Assembly: GCF_003347205.1 (NCBI RefSeq)
Contig: NZ_QQBJ01000002.1
Coordinates: 62,001-126,000 of the forward strand
Reading direction: 5' to 3'
Length of the DNA: 64,000 nucleotides
Origin: Mycolicibacterium moriokaense
Lineage (GTDB): Bacteria > Actinomycetota > Actinomycetes > Mycobacteriales > Mycobacteriaceae
Numbering within the stretch: the first letter of the stretch is position 1; each line of letters opens with the position of its first letter. A program made the translations under genes and the position numbers. Shown in pieces: positions 56,116 through 64,000 of this stretch. The notes beneath the pieces are model-generated. The model worked only from the letters and a program-made list of their open reading frames with translations, searched no databases and was not told where the DNA came from.

Positions 56116-57495
56116 ATGAAGTTCATCCAGTACTACCTGGACTGCTTGTCGCACGCGTCGTACCTGATCGGCGACGAGACGAGTGGGCGCGCGGTAATCG
56201 TCGACCCACAGCGCGACGTGGCGGAGTACTTAGCTGATGCCAAGAAGTTCGGATTCACGATCGAGCTGGTCATCGAGACGCACTTTCATGCCGACTTCCT
56301 TTCCGGTCACCTGGAGCTTGCGAAGGCGACCGGTGCACGAATCGTTTACTCATCCGTCGCCGAAGCGGAGTTCGAGTTCATGGGGGTGGCCGACGGTGAG
56401 CGCTATTCGCTCGGAGACGTGGCGCTGGAGTTCCGCCACACTCCCGGGCACACCCCAGAGTCGTTGAGCATCGTGGTCTATGAGCATGCCGACGACCAGG
56501 TCCCCTACGGCGTCCTGACCGGTGACGCCTTGTTCATCGGCGATGTGGGCCGCCCCGACCTGTTGGCATCGATCGGATTCACCAGAGATGAGCTCGCCGA
56601 CAAGCTCTACGATTCGCTGCACAACAAGCTGATGACGCTGCCCGACGCGACCCGGGTCTATCCGGCCCACGGCGCAGGCTCGGCCTGCGGCAAGAACCTT
56701 TCAACGGAGCGGTGGTCGACGATCGGCGATCAGAAAGCATCGAACTATGCGCTGCTCGCACCGGACAAGCCCACATTCATGCAGCTGGTCACCGAAGGCC
56801 AGCCACCCGCACCTGGCTATTTTGTGTACGACGCGATCCTCAACCGAAAAGAGCACGGACTGCTCGATGAGAACAAGCGGCCCGAGCCGATGTCTTACGA
56901 ACAGGTGTGCAAGGCCCTGGATGCCGGCGCCCTGCTGGTCGATGGCCGCAGCCCGGAAGAGTTCGCCCAAGGGCACCTGCGCCGGGCGATCAACATCGGG
57001 CTCGAGGGGCGCTATGCCGAGTTCGCCGGCTCGATCCTTCCGCCGGATGTCGACATCGTCTTGTTCACCGAACCCGGACAGGAGCGCGAAGGCAAAAACC
57101 GGCTCGGCAGGATCGGATTCGACCGTGTGATCGGTTTCCTCGCGTCGCCGTTCAAGGCCATGTACGAACATCAAGATGACGTCGAGGTCGCTTCGCGATT
57201 GACCGCCAAGGCGTTCGCCGAACGCGCTGCCGATGTCGCCGGCATACAGATCGTCGATGTCCGCAATCCCGGCGAGGTGGAGGCCGGCGTGATTCCCGGC
57301 GCCATCAATATCCCTGTGGCCCAGCTGACCGGCAGGCTCGACGAGCTCGACCCCACGGTGCCGACCGTTGTCTACTGCGCAGGAGGGTACCGGTCGTCGG
57401 TGGCCGCGAGCATGCTGCGCCAGCGCGGCTTCGTCGATGTCAGTGACATCCTCGGCGGCTACGAAGCCTGGCACCAAACCATCCAAACCGCTTGA
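56116..57495 (+). CDS. Persulfide dioxygenase-rhodanese fusion (CstB-like)
   Basis: 459 residues. An MBL-fold dioxygenase (1-~255) has the metal motif THFHADFLSGH (His56, His58, Asp60) and a second His in HTPGHTPES. A rhodanese-like domain without catalytic Cys follows (SPEEFAQGHL, about 275-355). The C-terminal rhodanese carries Cys421 in VVYCAGGYRSS. This layout matches staphylococcal CstB, which oxidises low-molecular-weight persulfides and makes thiosulfate. GGAAGGGAAAGGA precedes the ATG. The sulfide:quinone oxidoreductase gene is 15 bases downstream. Confidence 0.9.
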   Translation: MKFIQYYLDCLSHASYLIGDETSGRAVIVDPQRDVAEYLADAKKFGFTIELVIETHFHADFLSGHLELAKATGARIVYSSVAEAEFEFMGVADGERYSLGDVALEFRHTPGHTPESLSIVVYEHADDQVPYGVLTGDALFIGDVGRPDLLASIGFTRDELADKLYDSLHNKLMTLPDATRVYPAHGAGSACGKNLSTERWSTIGDQKASNYALLAPDKPTFMQLVTEGQPPAPGYFVYDAILNRKEHGLLDENKRPEPMSYEQVCKALDAGALLVDGRSPEEFAQGHLRRAINIGLEGRYAEFAGSILPPDVDIVLFTEPGQEREGKNRLGRIGFDRVIGFLASPFKAMYEHQDDVEVASRLTAKAFAERAADVAGIQIVDVRNPGEVEAGVIPGAINIPVAQLTGRLDELDPTVPTVVYCAGGYRSSVAASMLRQRGFVDVSDILGGYEAWHQTIQTA

Positions 57496-57510
57496 AAAGG
57501 ACCGAAATTC

Positions 57511-58710
57511 ATGATCACTAACATGCACCGCATCCTCGTCATCGGGGGCGGCACCGCTGGAATCACGGTAGCGGCAAGGCTGTTGCGCAAAGGCTATTCC
57601 GATGTAGCGATCATCGAACCCTCGGAAACGCACTATTACCAGCCGCTGTGGACTCTCGTCGGCGGCGGACAGGCGAAGGCGTCGACGACGGCACGGCCAG
57701 AGGCATCGGTGATGCCGAAACAGGCGACGTGGATCAAGAAGGCCGCATCGACCGTCGATCCCGAGAACCGAACCGTCACTTGTGAGGACGGAGCAGTCTA
57801 CGGATATGAGGTGCTGGTCGTCTGCCCGGGCATCCAGCTCGACTGGAACCGCACAGAGGGTCTGGAGGACACTTTGGGTCGTAATGGCGTGTCCTCGAAC
57901 TATCGATTCGACCTCGCGCCGCGCACCTGGGACTTCATCCGAAACACGACATCGGGGACCGCTGTCTTCATGATGCCGTCCGGTCCCATCAAGTGCGCAG
58001 GCGCGCCGCAGAAGATCGCCTATCTAGCCAGTGACTATTGGCGAAAGCAAGGGGTACTCAACGACATTGACGTACACCTCGTCGTGCCGACACCCCGGAT
58101 CTTCGGTATTCCGGAAATCGCCGACAACCTCGACAAGGTCATCGCGAACTACGGCATCACCCTGCACACCAACTCGGAGGTGACCTCGGTCGACGCCGAA
58201 GCTCACAAGGTGGGGATCTCCAGCGCGGGCGAAGGCGGCACCGACGCCACGCTGCCCTTCGACGTGCTTCACGTTGCACCCCGCCAGTCAGCGCCCGAGT
58301 GGATCAAGTCAAGTACCTTGGCGGCCGGTGATGCCAACGGCTACGTCGAGGTCGACAAACACACGTTGCAGCATGTCCGCTATCCCAACGTGTTCGCCCT
58401 CGGGGATGCCGGCTCGACGCCGAACTCCAAGACCGGCGCGGCGATTCGCAATCAGGCGCCGGTGGTCGTAGCGAACATCGACGCATTCATCAAGGGTCTG
58501 CCGCTGCAGGCAACATATGACGGTTACTCCTCGTGCCCAATCGTCACGTCATCGCACGACATGCTGCTGGCGGAGTTCGATTACTCGCTGCAGATGACAC
58601 CCAGCTTCCCGGGTTTGGATCCCGCCAAGCCGCACCGGGTCTACTGGTATCTGAAGAAGTACGGGTTGCCATTCATGTACTGGAACCTGATGCTCAAGGG
58701 ACTTGCCTGA
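57511..58710 (+). CDS. sqr: Sulfide:quinone oxidoreductase, mitochondrial (type II) form
   Basis: A 399-residue FAD protein oxidising sulfide and passing electrons to menaquinone at the inner membrane. The FAD motif is VIGGGTAGITVAARL. Catalytic cysteines are Cys162 in KCAGAPQK and Cys342 in YSSCPIVT, the same contexts as in human SQOR. The C-terminal hydrophobic helix (LPFMYWNLMLKGLA) is for membrane docking. It is coupled to the CstB-like gene, so sulfide would be oxidised to persulfide and then processed. AAAAGGACC lies upstream of the ATG. Confidence 0.92.
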   Translation: MITNMHRILVIGGGTAGITVAARLLRKGYSDVAIIEPSETHYYQPLWTLVGGGQAKASTTARPEASVMPKQATWIKKAASTVDPENRTVTCEDGAVYGYEVLVVCPGIQLDWNRTEGLEDTLGRNGVSSNYRFDLAPRTWDFIRNTTSGTAVFMMPSGPIKCAGAPQKIAYLASDYWRKQGVLNDIDVHLVVPTPRIFGIPEIADNLDKVIANYGITLHTNSEVTSVDAEAHKVGISSAGEGGTDATLPFDVLHVAPRQSAPEWIKSSTLAAGDANGYVEVDKHTLQHVRYPNVFALGDAGSTPNSKTGAAIRNQAPVVVANIDAFIKGLPLQATYDGYSSCPIVTSSHDMLLAEFDYSLQMTPSFPGLDPAKPHRVYWYLKKYGLPFMYWNLMLKGLA

Positions 58711-58721
58711 GCAACAACGTA

Positions 58722-58755
58722 ATTCAGGCCGGCGCCTCACGGCACCGGCCTGAAT
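58722..58755. terminator. Bidirectional hairpin terminator
   Basis: Perfect 11-base arms ATTCAGGCCGG (58722-58732) and CCGGCCTGAAT (58745-58755) around a 12-base loop. It lies 11 bases after the sqr stop and 14 bases beyond the stop of the facing zinc-ribbon gene, so it can serve both strands. No long T-run follows. Confidence 0.8.
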
Positions 58756-58769
58756 CATGTTGCGGTGGC

Positions 58770-58958
58770 CTATCGTGTTCTAACACCGTCCGAATGAGGC
58801 CGCTTGCCGCAGCCCAGATCATGCGGATCGTCATCGGGCACTTCGCCACAAACACACCGTTGGGCAGGCGGGATCGCGACCATGACGCTGTCGACGTGCT
58901 GGCCGCACCCGCCCCACGTGGTATTGCCGCATCGCGCACACCGAGCCGGATAACACAT
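58770..58958 (-). CDS. Small zinc-ribbon protein
   Basis: A 62-residue protein. MCYPARCARCGNTTWGGCG and later QRCVCGE supply a CxxC...C...CxC set, plus GQHVDSVM, a pattern common to tiny actinobacterial zinc-ribbon proteins. AGAGGAGGAG directly precedes the ATG at 58958, a near-ideal ribosome binding site that supports a real gene. It is 40 bases downstream of the peroxiredoxin gene on the same strand, so both are probably under the 59780 palindrome. Function unknown; redox or metal sensing is a guess. Confidence 0.7.
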   Translation of the reverse strand: MCYPARCARCGNTTWGGCGQHVDSVMVAIPPAQRCVCGEVPDDDPHDLGCGKRPHSDGVRTR

Positions 58959-58998
58959 CACTCCTCCTCTCAGAGACCGGCAGTCCGGTGAAGCCGGA

Positions 58999-59733
58999 TC
59001 ATGCGCCACGTTTCCGAATCGCGGACTCCACCTCGGCGGCGGGAATTTCCCTCGTGCAGAAGAACCAATCTTCACACTTCACGCCATCGGCGTCGCCGTC
59101 CATGCGTTCTTTCGCCGTTCCACAGGAGCCCGCAGGCGGCACGATCACCGGGTCACCGGGACGCCAGTCCGCGGGAGTCGCCACGTCGAAGTGGTCGGCG
59201 GTTTGAAGCGCCTTGACGACCCGCAACAGTTCATCGAAGTTGCGGCCCAACGAAAGCGGATAGTAGATCACGGTCCGCACCACGCCTTTGGGATCGATGA
59301 CGAATACAGCGCGCACCGCTTTTGTCGAATCCTCGCCTGGCATGATCATTCCGTACTTGCGGGCCACTTCCATCGAGACGTCCTCGACAAGCGGGAACGT
59401 GACTTCGACGTCTCGCATATCCCGGAAGGCGATCTTGTCCTTTATCGTTCGCAACCAAGCGATATGGCTGTACAGCCCGTCGACAGACAGCCCGACGAGT
59501 TCGGTGTTGTAGGCGGCGAACTGCTCTTGCATGGCGGCGAATGTCATGAACTCACTCGTGCAGACCGGCGTGAAATCCGCCGGATGGGAGAACAGAATGA
59601 CCCATTTGCCTGCATAGTCGGCGGGAAAGTTGATTTCCCCTTGCGTCGTAGCGGCGGTAAAGGACGGAGCGGGGTCACCGATTCGGGGCATGCCCACGGC
59701 GACAGCGCTGTCGGAGGCACTCAACTCGGTCAT
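58999..59733 (-). CDS. Peroxiredoxin (Prx6 / AhpC-like)
   Basis: A 244-residue peroxiredoxin. The peroxidatic Cys58 lies in HPADFTPVCTSEF. The C-terminal extension has Cys204, Cys220 and Cys226 (GSCGTAKERM, CEDWFFCTRE), as in the archaeal-type Prx6 group whose extra cysteines form the resolving disulfide. It would remove H2O2, organic peroxides or persulfide species. ATG 59733 has AAAGGA at good spacing; ATG 59739 is too close to it. The perfect ATACCCC/GGGGTAT palindrome lies 46 bases upstream. Confidence 0.9.
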   Translation of the reverse strand: MTELSASDSAVAVGMPRIGDPAPSFTAATTQGEINFPADYAGKWVILFSHPADFTPVCTSEFMTFAAMQEQFAAYNTELVGLSVDGLYSHIAWLRTIKDKIAFRDMRDVEVTFPLVEDVSMEVARKYGMIMPGEDSTKAVRAVFVIDPKGVVRTVIYYPLSLGRNFDELLRVVKALQTADHFDVATPADWRPGDPVIVPPAGSCGTAKERMDGDADGVKCEDWFFCTREIPAAEVESAIRKRGA

Positions 59734-59779
59734 GGTCATCTTCCTTTTCTTCGCGAATGTCCTGTCAGTAAGCATCAAC

Positions 59780-59799
59780 ATATACCCCTAGGGGTATAT
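59780..59799. promoter_or_regulatory. Perfect CsoR/CstR-type palindrome
   Basis: ATATACCCCTAGGGGTATAT is a perfect 20-base palindrome of the ATACCC/GGGTAT class bound by CsoR-family repressors. It lies just upstream of the peroxiredoxin start on the minus strand and resembles the site at 56079-56096. No CsoR/CstR gene is encoded in the window, so the regulator would act from elsewhere. Confidence 0.75.
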
Positions 59800-59990
59800 T
59801 CCCCGGCAGGCAGGTTCCACTCCGAAGGAGGGCTGAGTCTCCGGAAAGGCAACGTCGGATCGCCCAATGGTTCTAGCGACTTCCGACGGGGCCCGACACT
59901 CAACCGGTGCGAGGCCCGGCGACCTGCGATACCTGCGCTAACATGTACTGCTTGGCAAGCTGCGCCAGGGACTGGACGGAGCAGACAACG

Positions 59991-60776
59991 GTGAGCGCAG
60001 AAGAATTCAGCGGCCGGATGGACAGATTCAGCCCACTGCCGTTGTGGGCCCAACTCCGTGATGATCTGGTCAGGCGCATTTCAACTGGCGAATTCGTCGA
60101 CGTCTTTCCGGGTGAGCACGCACTCAGCACCAGCTACGGTTTGAGCCGACATACCGTGCGTGAAGCGCTGCGACAGCTGCGCCAGGACGGAGTCCTCGTC
60201 GCCGGACGCGGTCGAGCCACCAGGCTCGCCCACGGACCCGTCATCACCCAACCGCTCGGGGCCCTTTACAGCTTGTTCGCCGCCGTCGAAGCAACAGGGG
60301 TGAGCCAGCACAGTGTCGTGCGCGCGCTCGAGTTACGGACCGATGAAAGCGTAGCGGTCGCACTCGATGCGGCCGCGGACACCGAATTGGTCTATCTCGA
60401 ACGCCTTCGGCTGGCCGGAGGACTGCCACTGGCACTCGATCGCGCCTGGCTCCCCGCTAGCACGGCTAGGCCACTGCTATCCGCCGACTTCACCCACACC
60501 GGTCTCTACATAGAACTGGATGCACGCTGCGGCATCCAGCTGACGAGCGGCCGAGAAGACATCACGGCAGTAATTCCAGCGCCCGAGGATTCCGCACTTC
60601 TTGATCTTGATGAGGACACCGCGGCATTGGCGATTACCCGAGTGAGCTGTGCCCGGTCGCGGCCTCTCGAACTGAGGCGAACGCTGATCAGAGGTGACCG
60701 ATTCGCGCTCAGCGCCCGGTTCTCACCCAGTGAGGGTTACACGTTTCTGACGGACAAAACACGCTCCGTGCCCTGA
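59991..60776 (+). CDS. GntR/HutC-family transcriptional regulator
   Basis: 261 residues. The N-terminal winged helix has PLWAQLRDDLVRRISTGEF and YGLSRHTVREALRQLRQDG. The remaining ~165 residues match a UTRA ligand-binding domain (YLERLRLAGGLPLALDRAWLP). GTG 59991 has GGAG about 10 bases upstream. It converges with the mce genes, 4 bases apart at the 3' ends, and diverges from the peroxiredoxin. GntR proteins control some mce operons, but that link is only positional here. Confidence 0.85.
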   Translation: MSAEEFSGRMDRFSPLPLWAQLRDDLVRRISTGEFVDVFPGEHALSTSYGLSRHTVREALRQLRQDGVLVAGRGRATRLAHGPVITQPLGALYSLFAAVEATGVSQHSVVRALELRTDESVAVALDAAADTELVYLERLRLAGGLPLALDRAWLPASTARPLLSADFTHTGLYIELDARCGIQLTSGREDITAVIPAPEDSALLDLDEDTAALAITRVSCARSRPLELRRTLIRGDRFALSARFSPSEGYTFLTDKTRSVP

Positions 60777-60780
60777 GGAT

Positions 60781-62238
60781 TCAGGCCGTGCCCGGCGGGA
60801 CCAACATTGACTGCCAGGTGTGTGGGCGCGATGTCACCAGGTCGCCCTGCACATGTCGGCGCCCATCAGGCCCAATGTATTCGCCCGTCGCCGGATCATA
60901 GATAGTCGTGGCGATCGGTGAGGGCGGCAGCACTCCCTGGGGCGGCGGTGCAGTGTCTGCCGGAGGTTGGGGAACATCCTGGCCCGACAGTGTGGCGTTG
61001 GGGTCGCCTTTCCAGTTGAAGCCGTCGTTGAGTGGAACGTAGGGCTGATCGCTTTCGCACATTTCGACGGTTGGCGCGCGCTTACTAGCCGACGCCTCGC
61101 AAGGGATGTTGCGCGCGCCGCGAACGTTGAACGCCGAGTCTTGCGGCAGCCGGCAGTAAAGATCCCCGGCGGGCCGGTCGGGGGCGTCCACAAGCGCAGG
61201 CGAGCGGCGTTGCTTGGCAGGTAGGAATCCGGTCGTACACGGCGGAGGCAGGTTGAGATTGAGGTTGAAGTCCAGATAGATGCCGCGATAGTCCTGCTTG
61301 GTGGCGGTGTTGGGGACGATGGCTCCCCCCATCACGGCGACCCCTTGCGGAAAGAGAACCAGCAGTTGTTCCAGGTCGGCGCGATACGTCACCGCGATCT
61401 CACCGAGGCTGACGAGGTTTGCCAGCAGCACAGGCAGGGCGGGTGCCAGCCGGTCGAACAGCGCACGACCCTGCTCCAGCGCAGGTCCGCCTTGGGTCAG
61501 CAGATCCCTGAACGCGGTGTCTTGCGCCTTGAGTTGGCCGGTGATCGCCGCCATTCGATCAGCCCAGGTCGCAATGGAATCCGCGGTCTGCACTTGCGAG
61601 TCCAACACCGGCGGCGCCTCATCGATCAACTTGGACAGCGGATCGACCGTCCTCCCACCCTCGATCGCCAGCGCCGTTGACCCGTCGACAAGCCGGGACA
61701 GCTCCGGTCCGAGACCCCCGACAGCCTTGTAGGACTCGTCGATCACGGTACGCAGGTTGTCGTTCGGGATGGCCTTCAATGCCCGATTGGTGGCGTCGAG
61801 CAGGCCGCCGATGTCGACCGGAACCTCGACCTGTCCCGCCGGGATGACGTCGCCCGCGCGCAGGTGCTCGTTGGCGTTCGCACCCGGCCGCGGGACGAAC
61901 TCGATGTACTGCTCGCCGATGGCAGATCGACTGTGCACCGCGGCCTCCACATCGGCGGGCACCGGTTGGTCGGAGTGAAGCGACAGCACGGCCTTGACTC
62001 CGTCGCGAGTCACCTCGACCGAGTCGACCTCACCGACCTGCGTTCCGCGGTAATTGACCACCGAACGGGGATAGAGCCCACCCGAAGAGGGCAGATTGAC
62101 CGTGACCGAGTACCGGCCCAGCCCAAAGAGGTTGGCGGGCACCTGCATGTACGTGAAAACCATCAGCCCGCCGAACAGGGCTGTGATCACCGCCAGCACC
62201 CCGAGGCGAATCCATACGTTGCGGGGCAGGCGCAGCAT
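60781..62238 (-). CDS. Mce-family protein MceF-like
   Basis: A 485-residue MlaD-domain protein, the last of an mce operon. One N-terminal membrane helix (WIRLGVLAVITALFGGLMVF) is followed by the MCE domain (YSVTVNLPSSGGLYPRSVVNYRG, about 43-120). A long helical region follows, and then a Pro-rich tail after residue 415. In the assembled complex MceF subunits form part of the periplasmic lipid-conducting tunnel. It abuts the mceE-like stop with no gap. Which mce locus this is cannot be told from the 3' end. Confidence 0.88.
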   Translation of the reverse strand: MLRLPRNVWIRLGVLAVITALFGGLMVFTYMQVPANLFGLGRYSVTVNLPSSGGLYPRSVVNYRGTQVGEVDSVEVTRDGVKAVLSLHSDQPVPADVEAAVHSRSAIGEQYIEFVPRPGANANEHLRAGDVIPAGQVEVPVDIGGLLDATNRALKAIPNDNLRTVIDESYKAVGGLGPELSRLVDGSTALAIEGGRTVDPLSKLIDEAPPVLDSQVQTADSIATWADRMAAITGQLKAQDTAFRDLLTQGGPALEQGRALFDRLAPALPVLLANLVSLGEIAVTYRADLEQLLVLFPQGVAVMGGAIVPNTATKQDYRGIYLDFNLNLNLPPPCTTGFLPAKQRRSPALVDAPDRPAGDLYCRLPQDSAFNVRGARNIPCEASASKRAPTVEMCESDQPYVPLNDGFNWKGDPNATLSGQDVPQPPADTAPPPQGVLPPSPIATTIYDPATGEYIGPDGRRHVQGDLVTSRPHTWQSMLVPPGTA

Positions 62239-63360
62239 TCAGTACCCCCCTTCGTGGTAGGGGAACGTGAGCGGGTTGCCGGCGGTGGCTGGGCTCGGCT
62301 GCATCCCGATGGTGCGGCCCCACTGCCGCTCCAGTTCGGTGAGGTCGCCTTCGAAACGGGTCCCGGTGAAAATCCCGGTGTCGAGTCGGCTCAGTGTCAG
62401 GTCGATGATCATCGTGATGTTCGCGTAGTCGCCGCGGAACCAATTGGCAACGGTGGACTTTGGCCAGGGGTAGGTCGTCAACATGTCCAGCCCTTTGGTC
62501 AGGGCTGGACCGGCGTCGGCAAGTGACTTGAGCACCGGGGCCATGTTGCGGAGGTTGGCGACCACCGATTCCTTGCTCTTGTCGACGGTGTCTGCCGCGA
62601 CGGCGCCGAACTTCCCGAAGGAGTCGATCGCATCGGCGAGTTGGTCACGCTGTTCGGCCAGGGCGGCCAAGCCCTTCGGCAGCGTGGCGAGCGCGCGGTC
62701 AACCACCGGATCCTGGGCGGCGAATTGGCCCGCAAGAGAATTCAGGTCGTCCATGGCGGCGACGATGTCGTTGGTCTGTGTGTTCGCCTGAGTGATGAAC
62801 GTGTCGAGCTGGGTGAGCAGGCTGCGAGCGTCGCCCTCGCGACCGTCCAGGGCCTTTGCGAACGCATTGACGATCTCCTGAAGCCGACCCAGGCCGCCGC
62901 CGTTGAGCAGCACCGACACCGCGGCCAGCGTCTGCTCGGTGGTCGGATACGTACTGGCACTGGAGAGCGGGATGAGCGAACCGTCCTTCAGCTGCCCTTG
63001 GGGTGGCACATCGGTTGGCGGTGCGAGTGCAATGTGCATCGAGCCCAGAAGGCTGGTTTGCCCGACCTTGGCGGTGGCGTTGGCGGGAAGATGCACGTCT
63101 CCGTCGATACGCATCGTCACCAGCGCGTGCCAGTCCTGCACCTCGATGTTCGTCACTGTGCCGACGTTGACATCCGCGACCTTGACCGACGAATTCCGTT
63201 GAATGGTGACCACATCCGGCAATTGGGCCTGGATGGTGTAGGCCCCCGGTCCGCCTCCGGCGGTCCCGGGCAACCGAAGAGTGTTCAGCCCCTGCCATCC
63301 GCATCCCGACGCGGCGCCGAGCAACGCAACGCCCACGATGGCTGCCAGACCTCGTTTCAT
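62239..63360 (-). CDS. Mce-family lipoprotein MceE-like
   Basis: 373 residues. The signal peptide ends with a lipobox, LLGAASGC, so Cys20 is likely lipidated. The MCE domain follows (YTIQAQLPDVVTIQRNSSVK), with helical repeats rich in Ala/Asp to about residue 320. MceE is the lipoprotein member of each Mce complex. The ATG overlaps the mceD-like stop by 4 bases. Confidence 0.9.
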   Translation of the reverse strand: MKRGLAAIVGVALLGAASGCGWQGLNTLRLPGTAGGGPGAYTIQAQLPDVVTIQRNSSVKVADVNVGTVTNIEVQDWHALVTMRIDGDVHLPANATAKVGQTSLLGSMHIALAPPTDVPPQGQLKDGSLIPLSSASTYPTTEQTLAAVSVLLNGGGLGRLQEIVNAFAKALDGREGDARSLLTQLDTFITQANTQTNDIVAAMDDLNSLAGQFAAQDPVVDRALATLPKGLAALAEQRDQLADAIDSFGKFGAVAADTVDKSKESVVANLRNMAPVLKSLADAGPALTKGLDMLTTYPWPKSTVANWFRGDYANITMIIDLTLSRLDTGIFTGTRFEGDLTELERQWGRTIGMQPSPATAGNPLTFPYHEGGY

Positions 63361-64000
63361 GGGGTTCCCCCGTCGGGCGTCGGTTCGGTCGCAGCGAGGC
63401 CGGGAACCATCAGCCCCGAGAGGCCCACGGTGGGGTCCGTCGACACGGGCGTGGGCGGCGGCGGATCTGCTGACGCCTCAGCGGCCAACGGTGGCCCACC
63501 GGCATCCGCGGCCTGCGGCGCCGCGTCAGGGGACGACGGCGCGGGCGGAACGTAATCGGGCCGCAGCCAATCCTCGCTGTAGGTGAGCTCATTCGGGCGG
63601 GCCTGGGCGCCCACGAACGGGTTGAAGCCCAAAGGCGGGAAATTGTACGCCCGGTTCTTCACGATCGGCGCCAGGTATTGCACGCACAACTTCGATGAAT
63701 CCGCGTAGCCTCTGCGCGACGCCGCCTCCACTGCGCCGCAGATGAATTGGATGGTGTCGGCGAAGTTGTTCGCCGCAAGAATGCCCGATAATGCTCCCTG
63801 CGCGGGCTGATAGATGTTGACGAAGTTCTGGAACACCGACGGCGCGATGTGCAGCGACTGCTTGATCTCTCGACGGCTCTCATTGAGGGCGGTTGTGACG
63901 GAGGCAAGCCGGTCGAACGTCTCGCCGAGGCTCCCGCGGTTCTCGGAGACGAAGCCGCCCAGGTCCGAAAGCGCACGGTCAAGGCCTTTGACTGCATCGC
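63357..64000 (-). CDS. Mce-family protein MceD-like (5' end outside window)
   Basis: The C-terminal 213 residues of an Mce subunit. The helical region (FVNIYQPAQGALSGILAANN) and CxxxxxLAPIVKNRAYNFPPLGFNPFVG are typical of MceD/MceC C-termini. A Pro/Ala-rich tail ends in DGGTP. It runs off the window on the right, so its start and MCE domain are not seen. It is coupled to the mceE-like gene by an ATGA overlap. Confidence 0.8.
   Translation of the reverse strand, partial: DAVKGLDRALSDLGGFVSENRGSLGETFDRLASVTTALNESRREIKQSLHIAPSVFQNFVNIYQPAQGALSGILAANNFADTIQFICGAVEAASRRGYADSSKLCVQYLAPIVKNRAYNFPPLGFNPFVGAQARPNELTYSEDWLRPDYVPPAPSSPDAAPQAADAGGPPLAAEASADPPPPTPVSTDPTVGLSGLMVPGLAATEPTPDGGTP

Overview
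The window is high-GC actinobacterial DNA, and its gene content and order point to a fast-growing Mycolicibacterium-type mycobacterium. Many blocks follow the order known from the M. tuberculosis chromosome around Rv2314c-Rv2393: tldE/tldD, uspABC, an ECF transporter with a MarR gene, dnaG-dgt, glyS / smtB-zur, uppS-recO / amiA2, era to hrcA, hemW, and sirA-cysH-che1. Between these blocks sit accessory insertions that have no counterpart at those places in M. tuberculosis as I recall it. No species call is possible from sequence alone.

Layout. 1-4 kb: minus-strand unit tldD-tldE plus an AhpD-like gene. 4-7 kb: sugar ABC importer uspABC without its own ATPase. 7-12.5 kb: ECF transporter (T protein plus a fused membrane/double-ATPase protein), a MarR regulator with an MFS pump, and a VIT1/CCC1 transporter. 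12.5-16.5 kb: large acyl-CoA dehydrogenase/oxidase-like gene, NTF2-like gene, small secreted proteins, tRNA-Asn. 16.5-26.4 kb: replication and translation housekeeping (dnaG, dgt, glyS, uppS, recO), a TPM-domain membrane protein, and the zinc operon smtB-zur with its operator. 26.4-28.3 kb: amidase and a secreted calcium-binding-type protein.

28.4-40.0 kb holds the most striking object. One very large gene encodes a SARP/BTAD regulator head, a class III nucleotide cyclase domain, an AAA ATPase and a TPR-like region. These are followed by a tandem array of about nineteen NTF2/SnoaL-like domains, arranged as one odd half plus nine two-domain units of 265-272 residues. A single-base frameshift at about 36,024 splits it into two open frames; restoring one T gives one frame of 3845 codons.

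40-47.3 kb: conserved minus-strand cluster hrcA-dnaJ2-rsmE-phoH-ybeY-corC-cda-like-era. 47.3-52.5 kb: small secreted proteins, a two-component system, a hemophore-like protein, a degraded sigma-factor piece and hemW. 52.5-55.9 kb: sulfate assimilation (sirA-cysH-sirohydrochlorin chelatase) preceded by a polycysteine leader peptide. 56-59.8 kb: sulfide/persulfide detoxification (persulfide dioxygenase-rhodanese fusion, mitochondrial-type sulfide:quinone oxidoreductase) facing a peroxiredoxin and a tiny zinc-ribbon gene. Both units have a CsoR/CstR-type palindrome in front. 60-64 kb: GntR regulator and the 3' end of an mce operon, which runs off the window.

Small palindromic elements recur at gene ends: four copies of one family (11.7, 28.3, 40.0 and 50.5 kb), two copies of a second (0.1 and 21.8 kb), and one separate palindrome (40.9 kb).
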